Source: Neobacillus niacini | GTDB taxonomy: Bacteria; Bacillota; Bacilli; Bacillales; Cytobacillaceae | Assembly (NCBI RefSeq): GCF_023715415.1 | Contig: NZ_JAMBOB010000009.1 | Location: 62,001 to 126,000 of the forward strand | Direction: 5' to 3' | Length of the DNA: 64,000 nt | Shown here: positions 33,393 to 41,214 of the stretch, piece after piece | How the letters are laid out: every line of letters starts with the position of its first letter | Position numbering within the stretch: position 1 is the first letter of the stretch | Translations under genes and position numbers: made by a program | Notes under the pieces: model-generated | Seen by the model: only the letters and a program-made list of their open reading frames with translations | Databases searched by the model: none | What the model was told of the DNA's origin: nothing

Positions 33393-34338
33393 TTGTTTTT
33401 CAGGAGTAAGCGGAGATATGGTTATAGGGGCTCTCATTGATGCAGGTGCGGACCCGGTCAAATTAGTAGAAGAATTAAAGAAGCTCCATATAGAAGATGA
33501 ATATGAATTAACATGGAAAAAGGTCATCAAAAATGGGATTACAAGCACAAAGTTTGATGTGATTCTAGCTAATCATGATCATGGACACACTCATAGCCAC
33601 GATCATGATCATGGTCACACACACCACCATGACCATAAACATTCACATAGCCATGACCACACTCATGACCATGAACACGCTCATACGCATGACCACACTC
33701 ATGACCATGAACACACTCATGACCATGAACACACTCATACGCATGAACATACTCATGACCATGAACACGCTCATACGCATGAACACACTCATGACCATGA
33801 CCACGATCATGCTCACCACCATCATCATGACCACCGTTCGTATAAAGATATTGTTAAACTAATTGAAGAGGCTGATTTTTCCCAACAAGTGAAAGATACG
33901 GCCTTGAAGATCTTTAAAAAAATTGGTGAGGCGGAAGGGCATATTCATGGAGTACCTTTAGAGAATGTCCATTTCCATGAAGTGGGTGCAGTAGACTCAA
34001 TCATCGACATTATTGGGACATCCATCTTAATCCATCAGCTAGATATAACGCATATAAAATCATCAGCAATCCCTGTCGGAACGGGGAAAATTCGAATTGA
34101 CCATGGTATCTATCCAGTTCCGGCACCTGCGACACTTGAGATTTTAAAAGGGATTCCGATTGAACATTCAGAGGTGAGGTTTGAGCTTACCACACCAACT
34201 GGGGCAGCAATTATTGCTGTTCTAGCTGAGGAATTCTGCTCCATTCCTTCAATGAAAGTAAACTCAATAGGTTATGGTGCTGGGACAAAAACCTTTAAAG
34301 ACCGTCCGAATGTTGTTCGAGTCATCATTGGCGAATAG
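33373..34338 (+). CDS. larC1: LarC1, nickel insertion protein with a 47-His metal-binding insert
   Basis: This protein of about 321 residues has an N-terminal segment [25 protein letters not shown] typical of LarC. Residues about 68-154 are a low-complexity H-D/T/E/S/A block with 47 His in 87 residues (DNA 33574-33834), and the conserved C-terminal part ([25 protein letters not shown]) follows. LarC inserts Ni into the dithio-acid pyridinium nucleotide in a CTP-dependent step; the His block surely binds or stores nickel. The ATG at 33373 follows AAGGGGAAAGA and overlaps larB. An earlier in-frame codon at 33352 is less well placed. Confidence 0.9.
   Translation: [321 protein letters not shown]
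33574..33834 (+). repeat. In-gene tandem repeat encoding the His-rich block
   Basis: Units such as CATGACCATGAACACACT repeat imperfectly about a dozen times in an 18-24-bp rhythm inside larC1, so the His block can expand or shrink by slippage in steps of whole codons. Confidence 0.75.
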
Positions 34339-34355
34339 AATAAGGAGTATAAAAA

Positions 34356-34829
34356 ATGAGTTCTCACCCTCCTAATTATGAACATCTTGATGATCAAATG
34401 ATTAAAATGGAAGTTAATTTAGACAATATTCCTGGAGAATGGCTTGGTTACGTAATGGATTTACTTTTTGAAGCGGGGGCAAATGATGTTTTTTATACGC
34501 CAATTTATATGAAAAAAAACAGACCAGGAATCTTGCTTCAGTTACTTTGCTCTAATGAAAATCTAAATAAAATGAAAGAAATACTTTTTAAAGAAACAAC
34601 AACTCTAGGTCTCCGGTATTATCCGCTAACCGTCCACCGGTTAGAAAGAGTATTCAACAAAGTGGAAACGGAGTGGGGGACTGTAACTGTAAAAGAAGGC
34701 ATCCTCAATGGCCAAGTCGTGCAGCGGGCACCGGAGTATGAGGAATGTAAGAGCCTCGCACGTCTCCACGATATTCCATTAAAAAAGGTCTATGAAACGG
34801 TTTGGAAGGAAATAGATAACCAGAAGTAG
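34356..34829 (+). CDS. larC2: LarC2, C-terminal part of nickel insertion protein
   Basis: This 157-residue protein matches the C-terminal domain of full-length LarC (EVNLDNIPGEWLGYVMDLLFEAGANDVFYTPIYMKKNRPG pattern, split here as two blocks). It has its own AAGGAG, and the ATG lies 17 bp after the larC1 stop in the -1 frame. In-frame TAA codons at 34341-34343 and 34350-34352 separate the frames, so a single frameshift fusion cannot join them. The active enzyme is presumably a LarC1-LarC2 complex. Confidence 0.82.
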   Translation: MSSHPPNYEHLDDQMIKMEVNLDNIPGEWLGYVMDLLFEAGANDVFYTPIYMKKNRPGILLQLLCSNENLNKMKEILFKETTTLGLRYYPLTVHRLERVFNKVETEWGTVTVKEGILNGQVVQRAPEYEECKSLARLHDIPLKKVYETVWKEIDNQK

Positions 34830-34969
34830 ATGTTGGCTCCATTTTCAGCTTTTGAAGGGGCTAGTGCCAGATGATATCTAATGTTTCCGTCTTTGATGGG
34901 TGCTTTGACCGTTAATTATGGCTTAAAATTTACAATTAATGTGATTTTTGTGGAAAATGAATGATTATG

Positions 34970-34995
34970 AACGACCTTAATTGGGTCGTTTTTTG
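34970..34995 (+). terminator. Terminator of the lar operon
   Basis: AACGACC pairs with GGTCGTT around TTAATTG, followed by a T-run. Confidence 0.82.
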
Positions 34996-34998
34996 TTT

Positions 34999-35104
34999 TG
35001 GACTTTTTTTGATAGGTTATGGACTATTTTTAGGAGGTTTTGGACTATTTTCAAGTAGTTATGGACTTTTTTCAATAGGTTTTGGACTATTAGACATTTT
35101 CTGG
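34999..35104. repeat. Five tandem 21-bp units (TGGACT plus T-tract)
   Basis: TGGACT recurs at 34999, 35020, 35041, 35062 and 35083, exactly 21 bp apart, each followed by a T-rich tract and a GTT end. T-tracts two helical turns apart should bend DNA. It lies between the lar terminator and the TRAP promoter. No reading frame is present. Confidence 0.75.
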
Positions 35105-35173
35105 AAACCTAGACCCTAATTGACACAGGCGACAGTCAGTATATTACTGAAAATATCTCCTTCCCAGCCCATA

Positions 35174-35235
35174 TTGACGGTAAAAAGCCTGAATGTTAAA
35201 CTAAATCTAATTAATTAGTTCATTAAACAAACAAA
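35174..35235 (+). promoter_or_regulatory. Promoter plus ROK operator (hybrid class) of the TRAP operon
   Basis: TTGACG (35174-35179), 17 bp, TAAACT (35197-35202). Operator 35211-35235 has TTAATTAGTT, CATTA and AACAAACAAA. A variant cre-like TGAAAAGGCTTACC lies at 35260-35273, and AGTAAACGGTTTCA (35360-35373) is a cre with one mismatch just before the ribosome binding site of dctQ. Confidence 0.74.
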
Positions 35236-35390
35236 AAACAATAATATCCTTCTATTAAATGAAAAGGCTTACCTAAATCTCTTAATCCTAAAAAAATCAC
35301 AAATTTACCTAAAAAAACAATATATAAAATCATCCTCCCAGTTCGTAAAATGATAAGTAAGTAAACGGTTTCAATCGAGGGGGGATTCAC

Positions 35391-35888
35391 TTGGATTATA
35401 TTAAAAAGGTATTTAAAGCTATCGACTCTATTTTCGAAAAATTCACTTTACTATTCTTGGTAGCTTTAATTTTTGTTGTAACCACACAGGTTATGACACG
35501 GAAATTATTTAATTTTGTATTCTTTTGGTCCGAAGAAATTACACTGTTACTGCTAGCATGGTTCGCCTTTATGGCCATTGCGATAGGCTTTAGGGAGTAT
35601 ATTCATTTAGGTATTGATTCCTTCACCAACCTATTTCCTAAATCCTTTAATAAGGTCTTAGATAAAATCATTCATGCTTCCGTTTTTGCTTTTGGTTATT
35701 ACCTCGTAGTCCAGGGATGGGAATTTACATTGTTGACGGCGGAATCGACTCTTCCAGCAACAAAACTTCCGAGCAGCATCACCTATTTGGCTATGCCAGT
35801 CACAGGTATTATGATTTGCGGTTACTCACTCCTGCAATTCTTTAATATTAACACAACAAGACATAGGGATTTGGAGGAGGGTTTATAA
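35391..35888 (+). CDS. TRAP transporter small membrane subunit (DctQ)
   Basis: This 165-residue protein has four membrane helices and the DctQ patterns FWSEEITLLLLAWFAFMAIAIGFRE and MPVTGIMICGYSLLQF. It is the scaffold subunit of a tripartite, ion-driven uptake system. The start is TTG at 35391, five bases after GAGGGGGGA. It is followed one base later by DctM. The whole TRAP unit shares the ROK operator of the uronate genes, and uronates are common TRAP cargo. Confidence 0.88.
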   Translation: MDYIKKVFKAIDSIFEKFTLLFLVALIFVVTTQVMTRKLFNFVFFWSEEITLLLLAWFAFMAIAIGFREYIHLGIDSFTNLFPKSFNKVLDKIIHASVFAFGYYLVVQGWEFTLLTAESTLPATKLPSSITYLAMPVTGIMICGYSLLQFFNINTTRHRDLEEGL

Positions 35889-35889
35889 A

Positions 35890-37185
35890 ATGGACACGAA
35901 CACAATCGGAATTATCATCTTACTATCAAGCTTTGTTATTCTAGTCCTGCTGCGTTTTCCGATTGCTCTTACGCTTGTGGCATCGTCCTTGCTAACAGTA
36001 ATCTATATGAAAATTCCGCTTCCGGTTATCGGCCAGCAAATGATTCAAGGAATGAACTCCTTTTCCTTGCTAGCCATCCCATTCTTTATCCTGACAGGAC
36101 AAATAATGAGTGAAGGGGGACTTGCAACAAGGATTGTAAATTTTGCGAGTTTACTAGTAGGAAGAATACGTGGCGGACTTGCAATGGTTAATAGTGTGGC
36201 TGCCTTGTTTTTTGGGAACATCTCAGGGTCTGCAGTCGCAGACGTTTCATCCGTTGGATCTGTTATGATTCCTATGATGAAAAAGAAAGGATACGAAGCA
36301 GATTATGCGGTGGGTGTTACCATTGCTTCGGCTATCCAAGGTGTAGTGGTACCTCCGAGTCATAACTTGGTCCTTTACTCGTTAGCTGCCGGGGGCGTAT
36401 CCATCGCCAGTCTATTTATGGCAGGCGTTGTACCTGGATTCATTATGTTAATTTCTCTTATGATTACTTCTTATATTATTGCTAGAAAACGTGGATACGG
36501 GAAAGCAGATCCAGTGCCAAAATCACAAATTGGCGGTATTCTCTTACACGGTCTTTTATCCTTAAGTCCCGCCGTCATTATACTGGGCGGAATTATGAGC
36601 GGCTGGTTTACGGCTACTGAGTCTGGTGCGTTAGCATGCTTATATTCTTTTATTCTAGCATTCGTTATTTATAGAGAAGCACCGATCTCAAGTATCGGGA
36701 AAATACTTACAAGAACAATGAGAACGGTTTCGATGGTATTTTTCTTAATTGCGGCATCTGCATCCTTTGGATGGATACTCGCCTATTTGCAAATTCCTGC
36801 TATGGTAACCGACCTGTTCTTAAGTATTTCTGATAATCCACTAATCATTTTATTGATTATCAATATTTTACTGCTGCTTCTTGGTGCACCAATGGACATG
36901 GCACCAATGATATTAATCATGACACCGATCCTTCTTCCAGTTGTAACGAGCTTTGGTATGGATCCTGTCCATTTCGGGATTGTCCTAATCTTAAATGCTG
37001 GAATTGGCTTATTAACACCGCCAGTTGGAACCGTTTTATTTGTTGGCTGTGCGATAGGGAAGGTCTCGATCCAGCAAGGTACAAAAGCTATGATGCCATT
37101 TTTCTATGCTTTACTCGTTGTTCTGTTAATTATCACCTATATTCCAGAGGTTGTAATGTGGCTTCCAAATATGTTAGTCAAATAG
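35890..37185 (+). CDS. TRAP transporter large permease (DctM)
   Basis: This 431-residue protein has about 12 membrane segments and the DctM signatures FFILTGQIMSEGGLATRIV, FFGNISGSAVADVSSVGSVM and GIGLLTPPVGTVLFVGCA. It forms the elevator-type channel that moves an organic acid with Na+. It starts one base after the DctQ stop codon. Cargo is inferred as glucuronate, galacturonate or a related sugar acid. Confidence 0.92.
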   Translation: MDTNTIGIIILLSSFVILVLLRFPIALTLVASSLLTVIYMKIPLPVIGQQMIQGMNSFSLLAIPFFILTGQIMSEGGLATRIVNFASLLVGRIRGGLAMVNSVAALFFGNISGSAVADVSSVGSVMIPMMKKKGYEADYAVGVTIASAIQGVVVPPSHNLVLYSLAAGGVSIASLFMAGVVPGFIMLISLMITSYIIARKRGYGKADPVPKSQIGGILLHGLLSLSPAVIILGGIMSGWFTATESGALACLYSFILAFVIYREAPISSIGKILTRTMRTVSMVFFLIAASASFGWILAYLQIPAMVTDLFLSISDNPLIILLIINILLLLLGAPMDMAPMILIMTPILLPVVTSFGMDPVHFGIVLILNAGIGLLTPPVGTVLFVGCAIGKVSIQQGTKAMMPFFYALLVVLLIITYIPEVVMWLPNMLVK

Positions 37186-37234
37186 CCTGTGGAATGGTGA
37201 AGATTATATAAAAAAATAAAAAGGGGTGTAGATT

Positions 37235-38263
37235 TTGATAAGCAAAAAGTTTACAGGTATTTTAGCCGCAACACTTTTAATGGGCACAATCCTTGCAGCA
37301 TGTGGCGGGAAAGAAACAACTAACACAAAGGGCGAGGGGAACAAGGAAGAAGAAAAACCATCCTATACATTCCGCTTAGCTGACAATCAGCCGCCTGATT
37401 ATCCAACTGTCCTAGGTGACAAAAAGTTCGCTGAATTAGTTGAAGAAAGAACGGATGGACGTATCAAAATTGAAGTATATCCATCAGCTCAATTAGGAGA
37501 TGAAAAATCTGTTCTTGAGCAGGTTCAGCTGGGAGCTATCGAATTTACACGTATCAACTCCAGCCCGCTTGCCGAGTTCAATAATCAATTTACTCCAATC
37601 GGACTCCCTTATGTATTTGAGAGCGAAGAACACTTATGGAGTTTCTTAAATGGGGATATGGGAACAAAATTACTAGATGGTCTTGAGCAATCTAAGATGA
37701 AGGGATTAGCTTATTACGATTCAGGTTCACGTAGTTTTTATTCTACGAAAGAACTTAAAGGTGTAGAAGATCTAAAAGGACTTAAGATTCGTGTTCAACA
37801 AAGTAAAATCAATATTGATTTCATGGCTGCCTTAGGTGCAAGCGCTACTCCAATGCCATATGGTGAAGTTTTCAGTGCCCTTCAAACAGGTATCATTGAT
37901 GGAGCAGAAAATAACCTGCCAAGTTTAGATTCATCTAACCATTATCAAGAGGCTAAAAACCTGATTCTTGATCATCACCAACGTATTCCTGAAGTTCTTT
38001 TGATTAGTAAAGTAGCTTGGGATAAGCTTGACGCAGAAGACCAAAAGATTGTTAAACAAGCAGCCCTTGATTCTGTTGAAACACAAAGAGCAGAGTGGGA
38101 TAAATATGAAGAGAAATCTACAAAGAAATTAGAAGACGCAGGTGTTACATTTACTGAGGTTAAAAATCTTAAGCCTTGGACAGATGCTGTAAAGCCTATG
38201 ATTGATGAATATTCAAAAGAGTATAAAGAAGTAATGGATGCGATTGAAGAAGCACGTCCATAA
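37235..38263 (+). CDS. TRAP transporter substrate-binding lipoprotein (DctP)
   Basis: This 342-residue lipoprotein has a lipobox LAAC (cysteine at about residue 23). The mature part has the DctP fold: FRLADNQPPDYPTVLGDKKFAEL, IKIEVYPSAQLGDEKSVLEQVQLGAIEF and GLKIRVQQS, with the Arg that pairs with the substrate carboxylate, and GEVFSALQTGIIDGAENN. It delivers the acid to DctQM. The start is TTG at 37235 after AAGGGGTG. A terminator follows, separating the TRAP genes from the sensor pair. Confidence 0.92.
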   Translation: MISKKFTGILAATLLMGTILAACGGKETTNTKGEGNKEEEKPSYTFRLADNQPPDYPTVLGDKKFAELVEERTDGRIKIEVYPSAQLGDEKSVLEQVQLGAIEFTRINSSPLAEFNNQFTPIGLPYVFESEEHLWSFLNGDMGTKLLDGLEQSKMKGLAYYDSGSRSFYSTKELKGVEDLKGLKIRVQQSKINIDFMAALGASATPMPYGEVFSALQTGIIDGAENNLPSLDSSNHYQEAKNLILDHHQRIPEVLLISKVAWDKLDAEDQKIVKQAALDSVETQRAEWDKYEEKSTKKLEDAGVTFTEVKNLKPWTDAVKPMIDEYSKEYKEVMDAIEEARP

Positions 38264-38281
38264 TCTTTGTTTACAAAAATG

Positions 38282-38322
38282 CCTAGCTGGTAAGTTTACC
38301 CATTTACCAGCTGGGTCTTTTC
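38282..38322 (+). terminator. Terminator after the TRAP genes
   Basis: CC-t-AGCTGGTAA pairs with TTACCAGCT-g-GG, followed by TCTTTT. Some read-through may feed the sensor kinase gene. Confidence 0.8.
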
Positions 38323-38371
38323 TGTTTTGATAATAGGAAAGAATTAGAAAATTAATTAGGAAGTGGAAAGA

Positions 38372-40201
38372 ATGCGGCATCGCTGGAAAAAGGCAGAAGA
38401 ATTTATTGAGCGTTATATTCTCTTAAAGAATCAATCACTGATGATGAAGCTTTGCATTTTTTCTAGTTTCCTGGTTATTTTTCCAGTGCTTTCAGTGGGA
38501 ATTATATCCTTTAATCGCTCTTCCGTAGAATTGGAAAACGAGCTTCGCCAATATAGTGGACAAATTATTGATCAAGTAGAATCACATATTGAATATTATT
38601 TACAAGAATTTGAAATTACAAGCTTGAAAATTATCAACTCTCCAGAATTATCCAGCCTTTTTAAAAATGAAAAAAGTAATCATGTGGTGGAATCAGCAAG
38701 GAATACACTCAGAAATGCTGCGTATTCTCGTGCAGATATTTCTAATATAACTGTGTTGATGGATGATGATATTGTCATTGATACTTTGGGGCTCCGGAAT
38801 TACTATCCTGCGACCAATATAAAAGAAGAATATTGGTATTCATCCGTACCATTAAACGGAATGACGATGCTGGTAACGAGAACTCTTAAACTTAAGAATA
38901 AAGAGCAGCCGGTTATATCACTTGTCAGGAGGTTATACAATCCTGATACGCTAAGGCCTGTAGGAATGCTCGTTATCGATATAAATTTCAGAAGAATTGA
39001 AGAAATTTCAAATAAAGTAACAGTGAGCAGGAATGGGTATTTCTTCATTTTAGATTCAAAAGGGCATTATGTCTATCATCCCGATTATTCAAAGCTTGGA
39101 AAAGAGGTCGAATTTAGCCAGCTTTCACAACTTCAAAATAACGAAAGCAGTACACAAATATTAAAGAACGACCGGAAGGATTTTGTCACCTACACCTATT
39201 CCCCAAATATAGGCTGGAGTTTCTTTACGGCGGTGCCCTATAAAGATTTAACAGGGGGAATTATTCAAATCGGAAGAACGATTGTTTTGACGATTATCAT
39301 TTCATTAATGATTGCCTACACAGTAGGATTTGGCTTTGCAACAAGCTTAGTTCGCCCAATACGACGCCTGCAAATGTTTATGAGGGAAGTTGAAATTGGA
39401 AACCTTAGCGGTCAAGTTCCAGTAGAATCAAATGATGAAATTGGTCAGTTATCGGCTGGAGTTAACAATACTGTTGAAAAACTATCCAATTTGCTTGAAG
39501 AAGTATATGTCTCTAAATTAAAAGAAACAGAAATGTCACTCAAACAGAAGGAAATTGAAATAAAGATGCTGCAGTCTCAAATGAACCCTCATTTTTTATA
39601 TAACTCCCTTGAGACGATTAGAGGGATGGCATTAGAAGAGGGTCAGGAAAATATTGCAACGATGTCCTTTTCCCTAGCAATGCTTCTTCGCTACAATCTT
39701 AAAAATGATTCAGCCACCGTAAGCCTGGGAGAAGAAATTAAGTTTTGTCATACGTATCTTCAAATCCAGAAATTCCGTTTTGAGGATCGATTCGAGTATA
39801 AGATTGATATTCCTCCATGGGCAATAGAACAGCAGGTAGTCAAGTTTTCACTACAGCCACTAGTTGAAAATTGCTTCGTTCATGCCTATGGGCAAAGCTT
39901 TAAAAAATTCAAAATTACCATATCAGTCGTTCCCCATTCTGTATCTTCTTTTGCGATAAGAGTAGAAGATACAGGTGCTGGTATCCCGAATCACAAGTTA
40001 GAAGAACTTACTAGGAAGCTTGAACAGAAAACGACAAACTCAGATGGGAAACATATTGGATTATTAAATGTCCATCAAAGGATTCATTATGTGTTTGGAG
40101 CAGAGTATGGACTTGCAATCAGAAGCCGATTGGGAACTGGTACAGTGGTCGAGATGCAGCTGCCCATGAAGGAAATTACAGAGGGAAGGGAAATCGGATG
40201 A
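38372..40201 (+). CDS. Sensor histidine kinase, YesM-like
   Basis: This 609-residue protein has two membrane helices (about 30-50 and 295-320), an extracytoplasmic dCache-like sensor between them, a HAMP region, and the His_kinase domain with LQSQMNPHFLYNSLETIRGMA (His phosphorylation site) and an ATPase domain (VEDTGAGIP, GLLNVHQRI). It probably senses sugar acids directly or through the TRAP binding protein. The best start is ATG 38372, eight bases after AGGAAG. It overlaps the response regulator gene by four bases. Confidence 0.88.
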   Translation: MRHRWKKAEEFIERYILLKNQSLMMKLCIFSSFLVIFPVLSVGIISFNRSSVELENELRQYSGQIIDQVESHIEYYLQEFEITSLKIINSPELSSLFKNEKSNHVVESARNTLRNAAYSRADISNITVLMDDDIVIDTLGLRNYYPATNIKEEYWYSSVPLNGMTMLVTRTLKLKNKEQPVISLVRRLYNPDTLRPVGMLVIDINFRRIEEISNKVTVSRNGYFFILDSKGHYVYHPDYSKLGKEVEFSQLSQLQNNESSTQILKNDRKDFVTYTYSPNIGWSFFTAVPYKDLTGGIIQIGRTIVLTIIISLMIAYTVGFGFATSLVRPIRRLQMFMREVEIGNLSGQVPVESNDEIGQLSAGVNNTVEKLSNLLEEVYVSKLKETEMSLKQKEIEIKMLQSQMNPHFLYNSLETIRGMALEEGQENIATMSFSLAMLLRYNLKNDSATVSLGEEIKFCHTYLQIQKFRFEDRFEYKIDIPPWAIEQQVVKFSLQPLVENCFVHAYGQSFKKFKITISVVPHSVSSFAIRVEDTGAGIPNHKLEELTRKLEQKTTNSDGKHIGLLNVHQRIHYVFGAEYGLAIRSRLGTGTVVEMQLPMKEITEGREIG

Positions 40202-40968
40202 AAAAAGTCTTGTTAGTTGATGATGAGAGGTGGGTACGAACCGCCCTTAAATGGACAATCAATAAATTGAATCTTCCCTTAGTGGTTGTCCATGAATGTC
40301 AAAATGGATTAGAAGCATTAGATTGGATAAAGATGAATGATGTTGACCTTATATTAACGGATATCCGAATGCCAATTATGGATGGTCTAGCTTTGGTTAA
40401 GGAACTGAGTATTCTAAACGGGGAATATGATGTTATTGTAATTTCTGTCCATGATGAGTTTCAGTTTGTCCAGCAAGCAATACGAAGCGGTGTAACGGAT
40501 TATCTTCTTAAACCGATTGAGGAGAATGAAATAAAGGTTTGTCTAGAGAAATGGTTAAATGAAAAAGGTAACGAAGGTGATACGAGTAATCATACACTTC
40601 CTGACAATGATAATGTTCCGTTATCAACGATTGAACGAGTATTGGATTATATAAATAAAACTCCTCTTGATCAAATATCGTTAAAAGAAGCGGCAGAGAG
40701 TATTCACATAAATCCCAGTTACCTCAGTCAATTGTTCAAGCAACAGCTCAATAAAAAATTTGTTGATTATATAACGGAGTTGAGAATTGAGGAAAGTAAA
40801 CGTTTATTGCACAATACAACATTACGAATGTCAGAAATTGCCGAAAGAGTTGGATATTCTGATTTAGCCTATTTTAGCAATAATTTTAAGAGAATAGTGG
40901 GATGTTCTCCATCAGAGTATCGGAATAGTAAAAGCAAAACAGGGGATGGAAATCTTATTAATAGATAA
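40198..40968 (+). CDS. Response regulator with AraC-type DNA-binding domain, YesN-like
   Basis: This 256-residue protein has an N-terminal receiver (LLVDDERWVRTALKW, phospho-acceptor Asp in LILTDIRMPIMDG, YLLKPI) and a C-terminal AraC helix-turn-helix pair (ISLKEAAESIHINPSYLSQLFKQ, MSEIAERVGYSDLAYFSNNFKR). The start overlaps the kinase stop (ATGA). It probably activates the TRAP operon and possibly the GH3 gene. Its half-sites could not be identified. Confidence 0.9.
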   Translation: MKKVLLVDDERWVRTALKWTINKLNLPLVVVHECQNGLEALDWIKMNDVDLILTDIRMPIMDGLALVKELSILNGEYDVIVISVHDEFQFVQQAIRSGVTDYLLKPIEENEIKVCLEKWLNEKGNEGDTSNHTLPDNDNVPLSTIERVLDYINKTPLDQISLKEAAESIHINPSYLSQLFKQQLNKKFVDYITELRIEESKRLLHNTTLRMSEIAERVGYSDLAYFSNNFKRIVGCSPSEYRNSKSKTGDGNLINR

Positions 40969-40973
40969 AATGG

Positions 40974-41006
40974 ATCAGAAACTTATATTTCTGATTCTTT
41001 TTTTTT
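40974..41006 (+). terminator. Terminator of the two-component operon
   Basis: ATCAGAAA (40974-40981) pairs with TTTCTGAT (40988-40995), followed by a long T-run. Confidence 0.85.
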
Positions 41007-41176
41007 GTATCTGTGTGTTAAAGCTCATTAATGACTTTATAAGCAGGAAGAAAGTCATGGGTATTAATAACTGAAAATTCTAAATATAAAAAAAGTACAA
41101 ATATACCTAAAAAAACTCACTACTTGATAGACTACTCTGAATTATATCATTGAACATAGAAACGCTATCTTAGATT

Positions 41177-41190
41177 TGTAAACGCATTCA
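41177..41190 (+). promoter_or_regulatory. cre box upstream of the GH3 gene
   Basis: TGTAAACGCATTCA fits the cre consensus exactly. It lies 24 bp before the ATG, in the leader, so CcpA would act as a roadblock in the presence of glucose. Confidence 0.7.
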
Positions 41191-41214
41191 ATTTAAAAAA
41201 AGGGAGGAAGAAAA

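Noticed and set aside
33575-33862. Long open frames on both strands across the His-rich part of larC1 (Met/Thr-rich on plus, Met/Val/Ser-rich on minus)
   Set aside because: They are shadows of the CAT-GAC repeats; low complexity, no ribosome binding site, and larC1 itself is a convincing gene.
34300-34360. Programmed frameshift joining larC1 and larC2
   Set aside because: TAA codons at 34341 and 34350 in the larC2 frame and an independent ribosome binding site rule out a simple -1 shift fusion.
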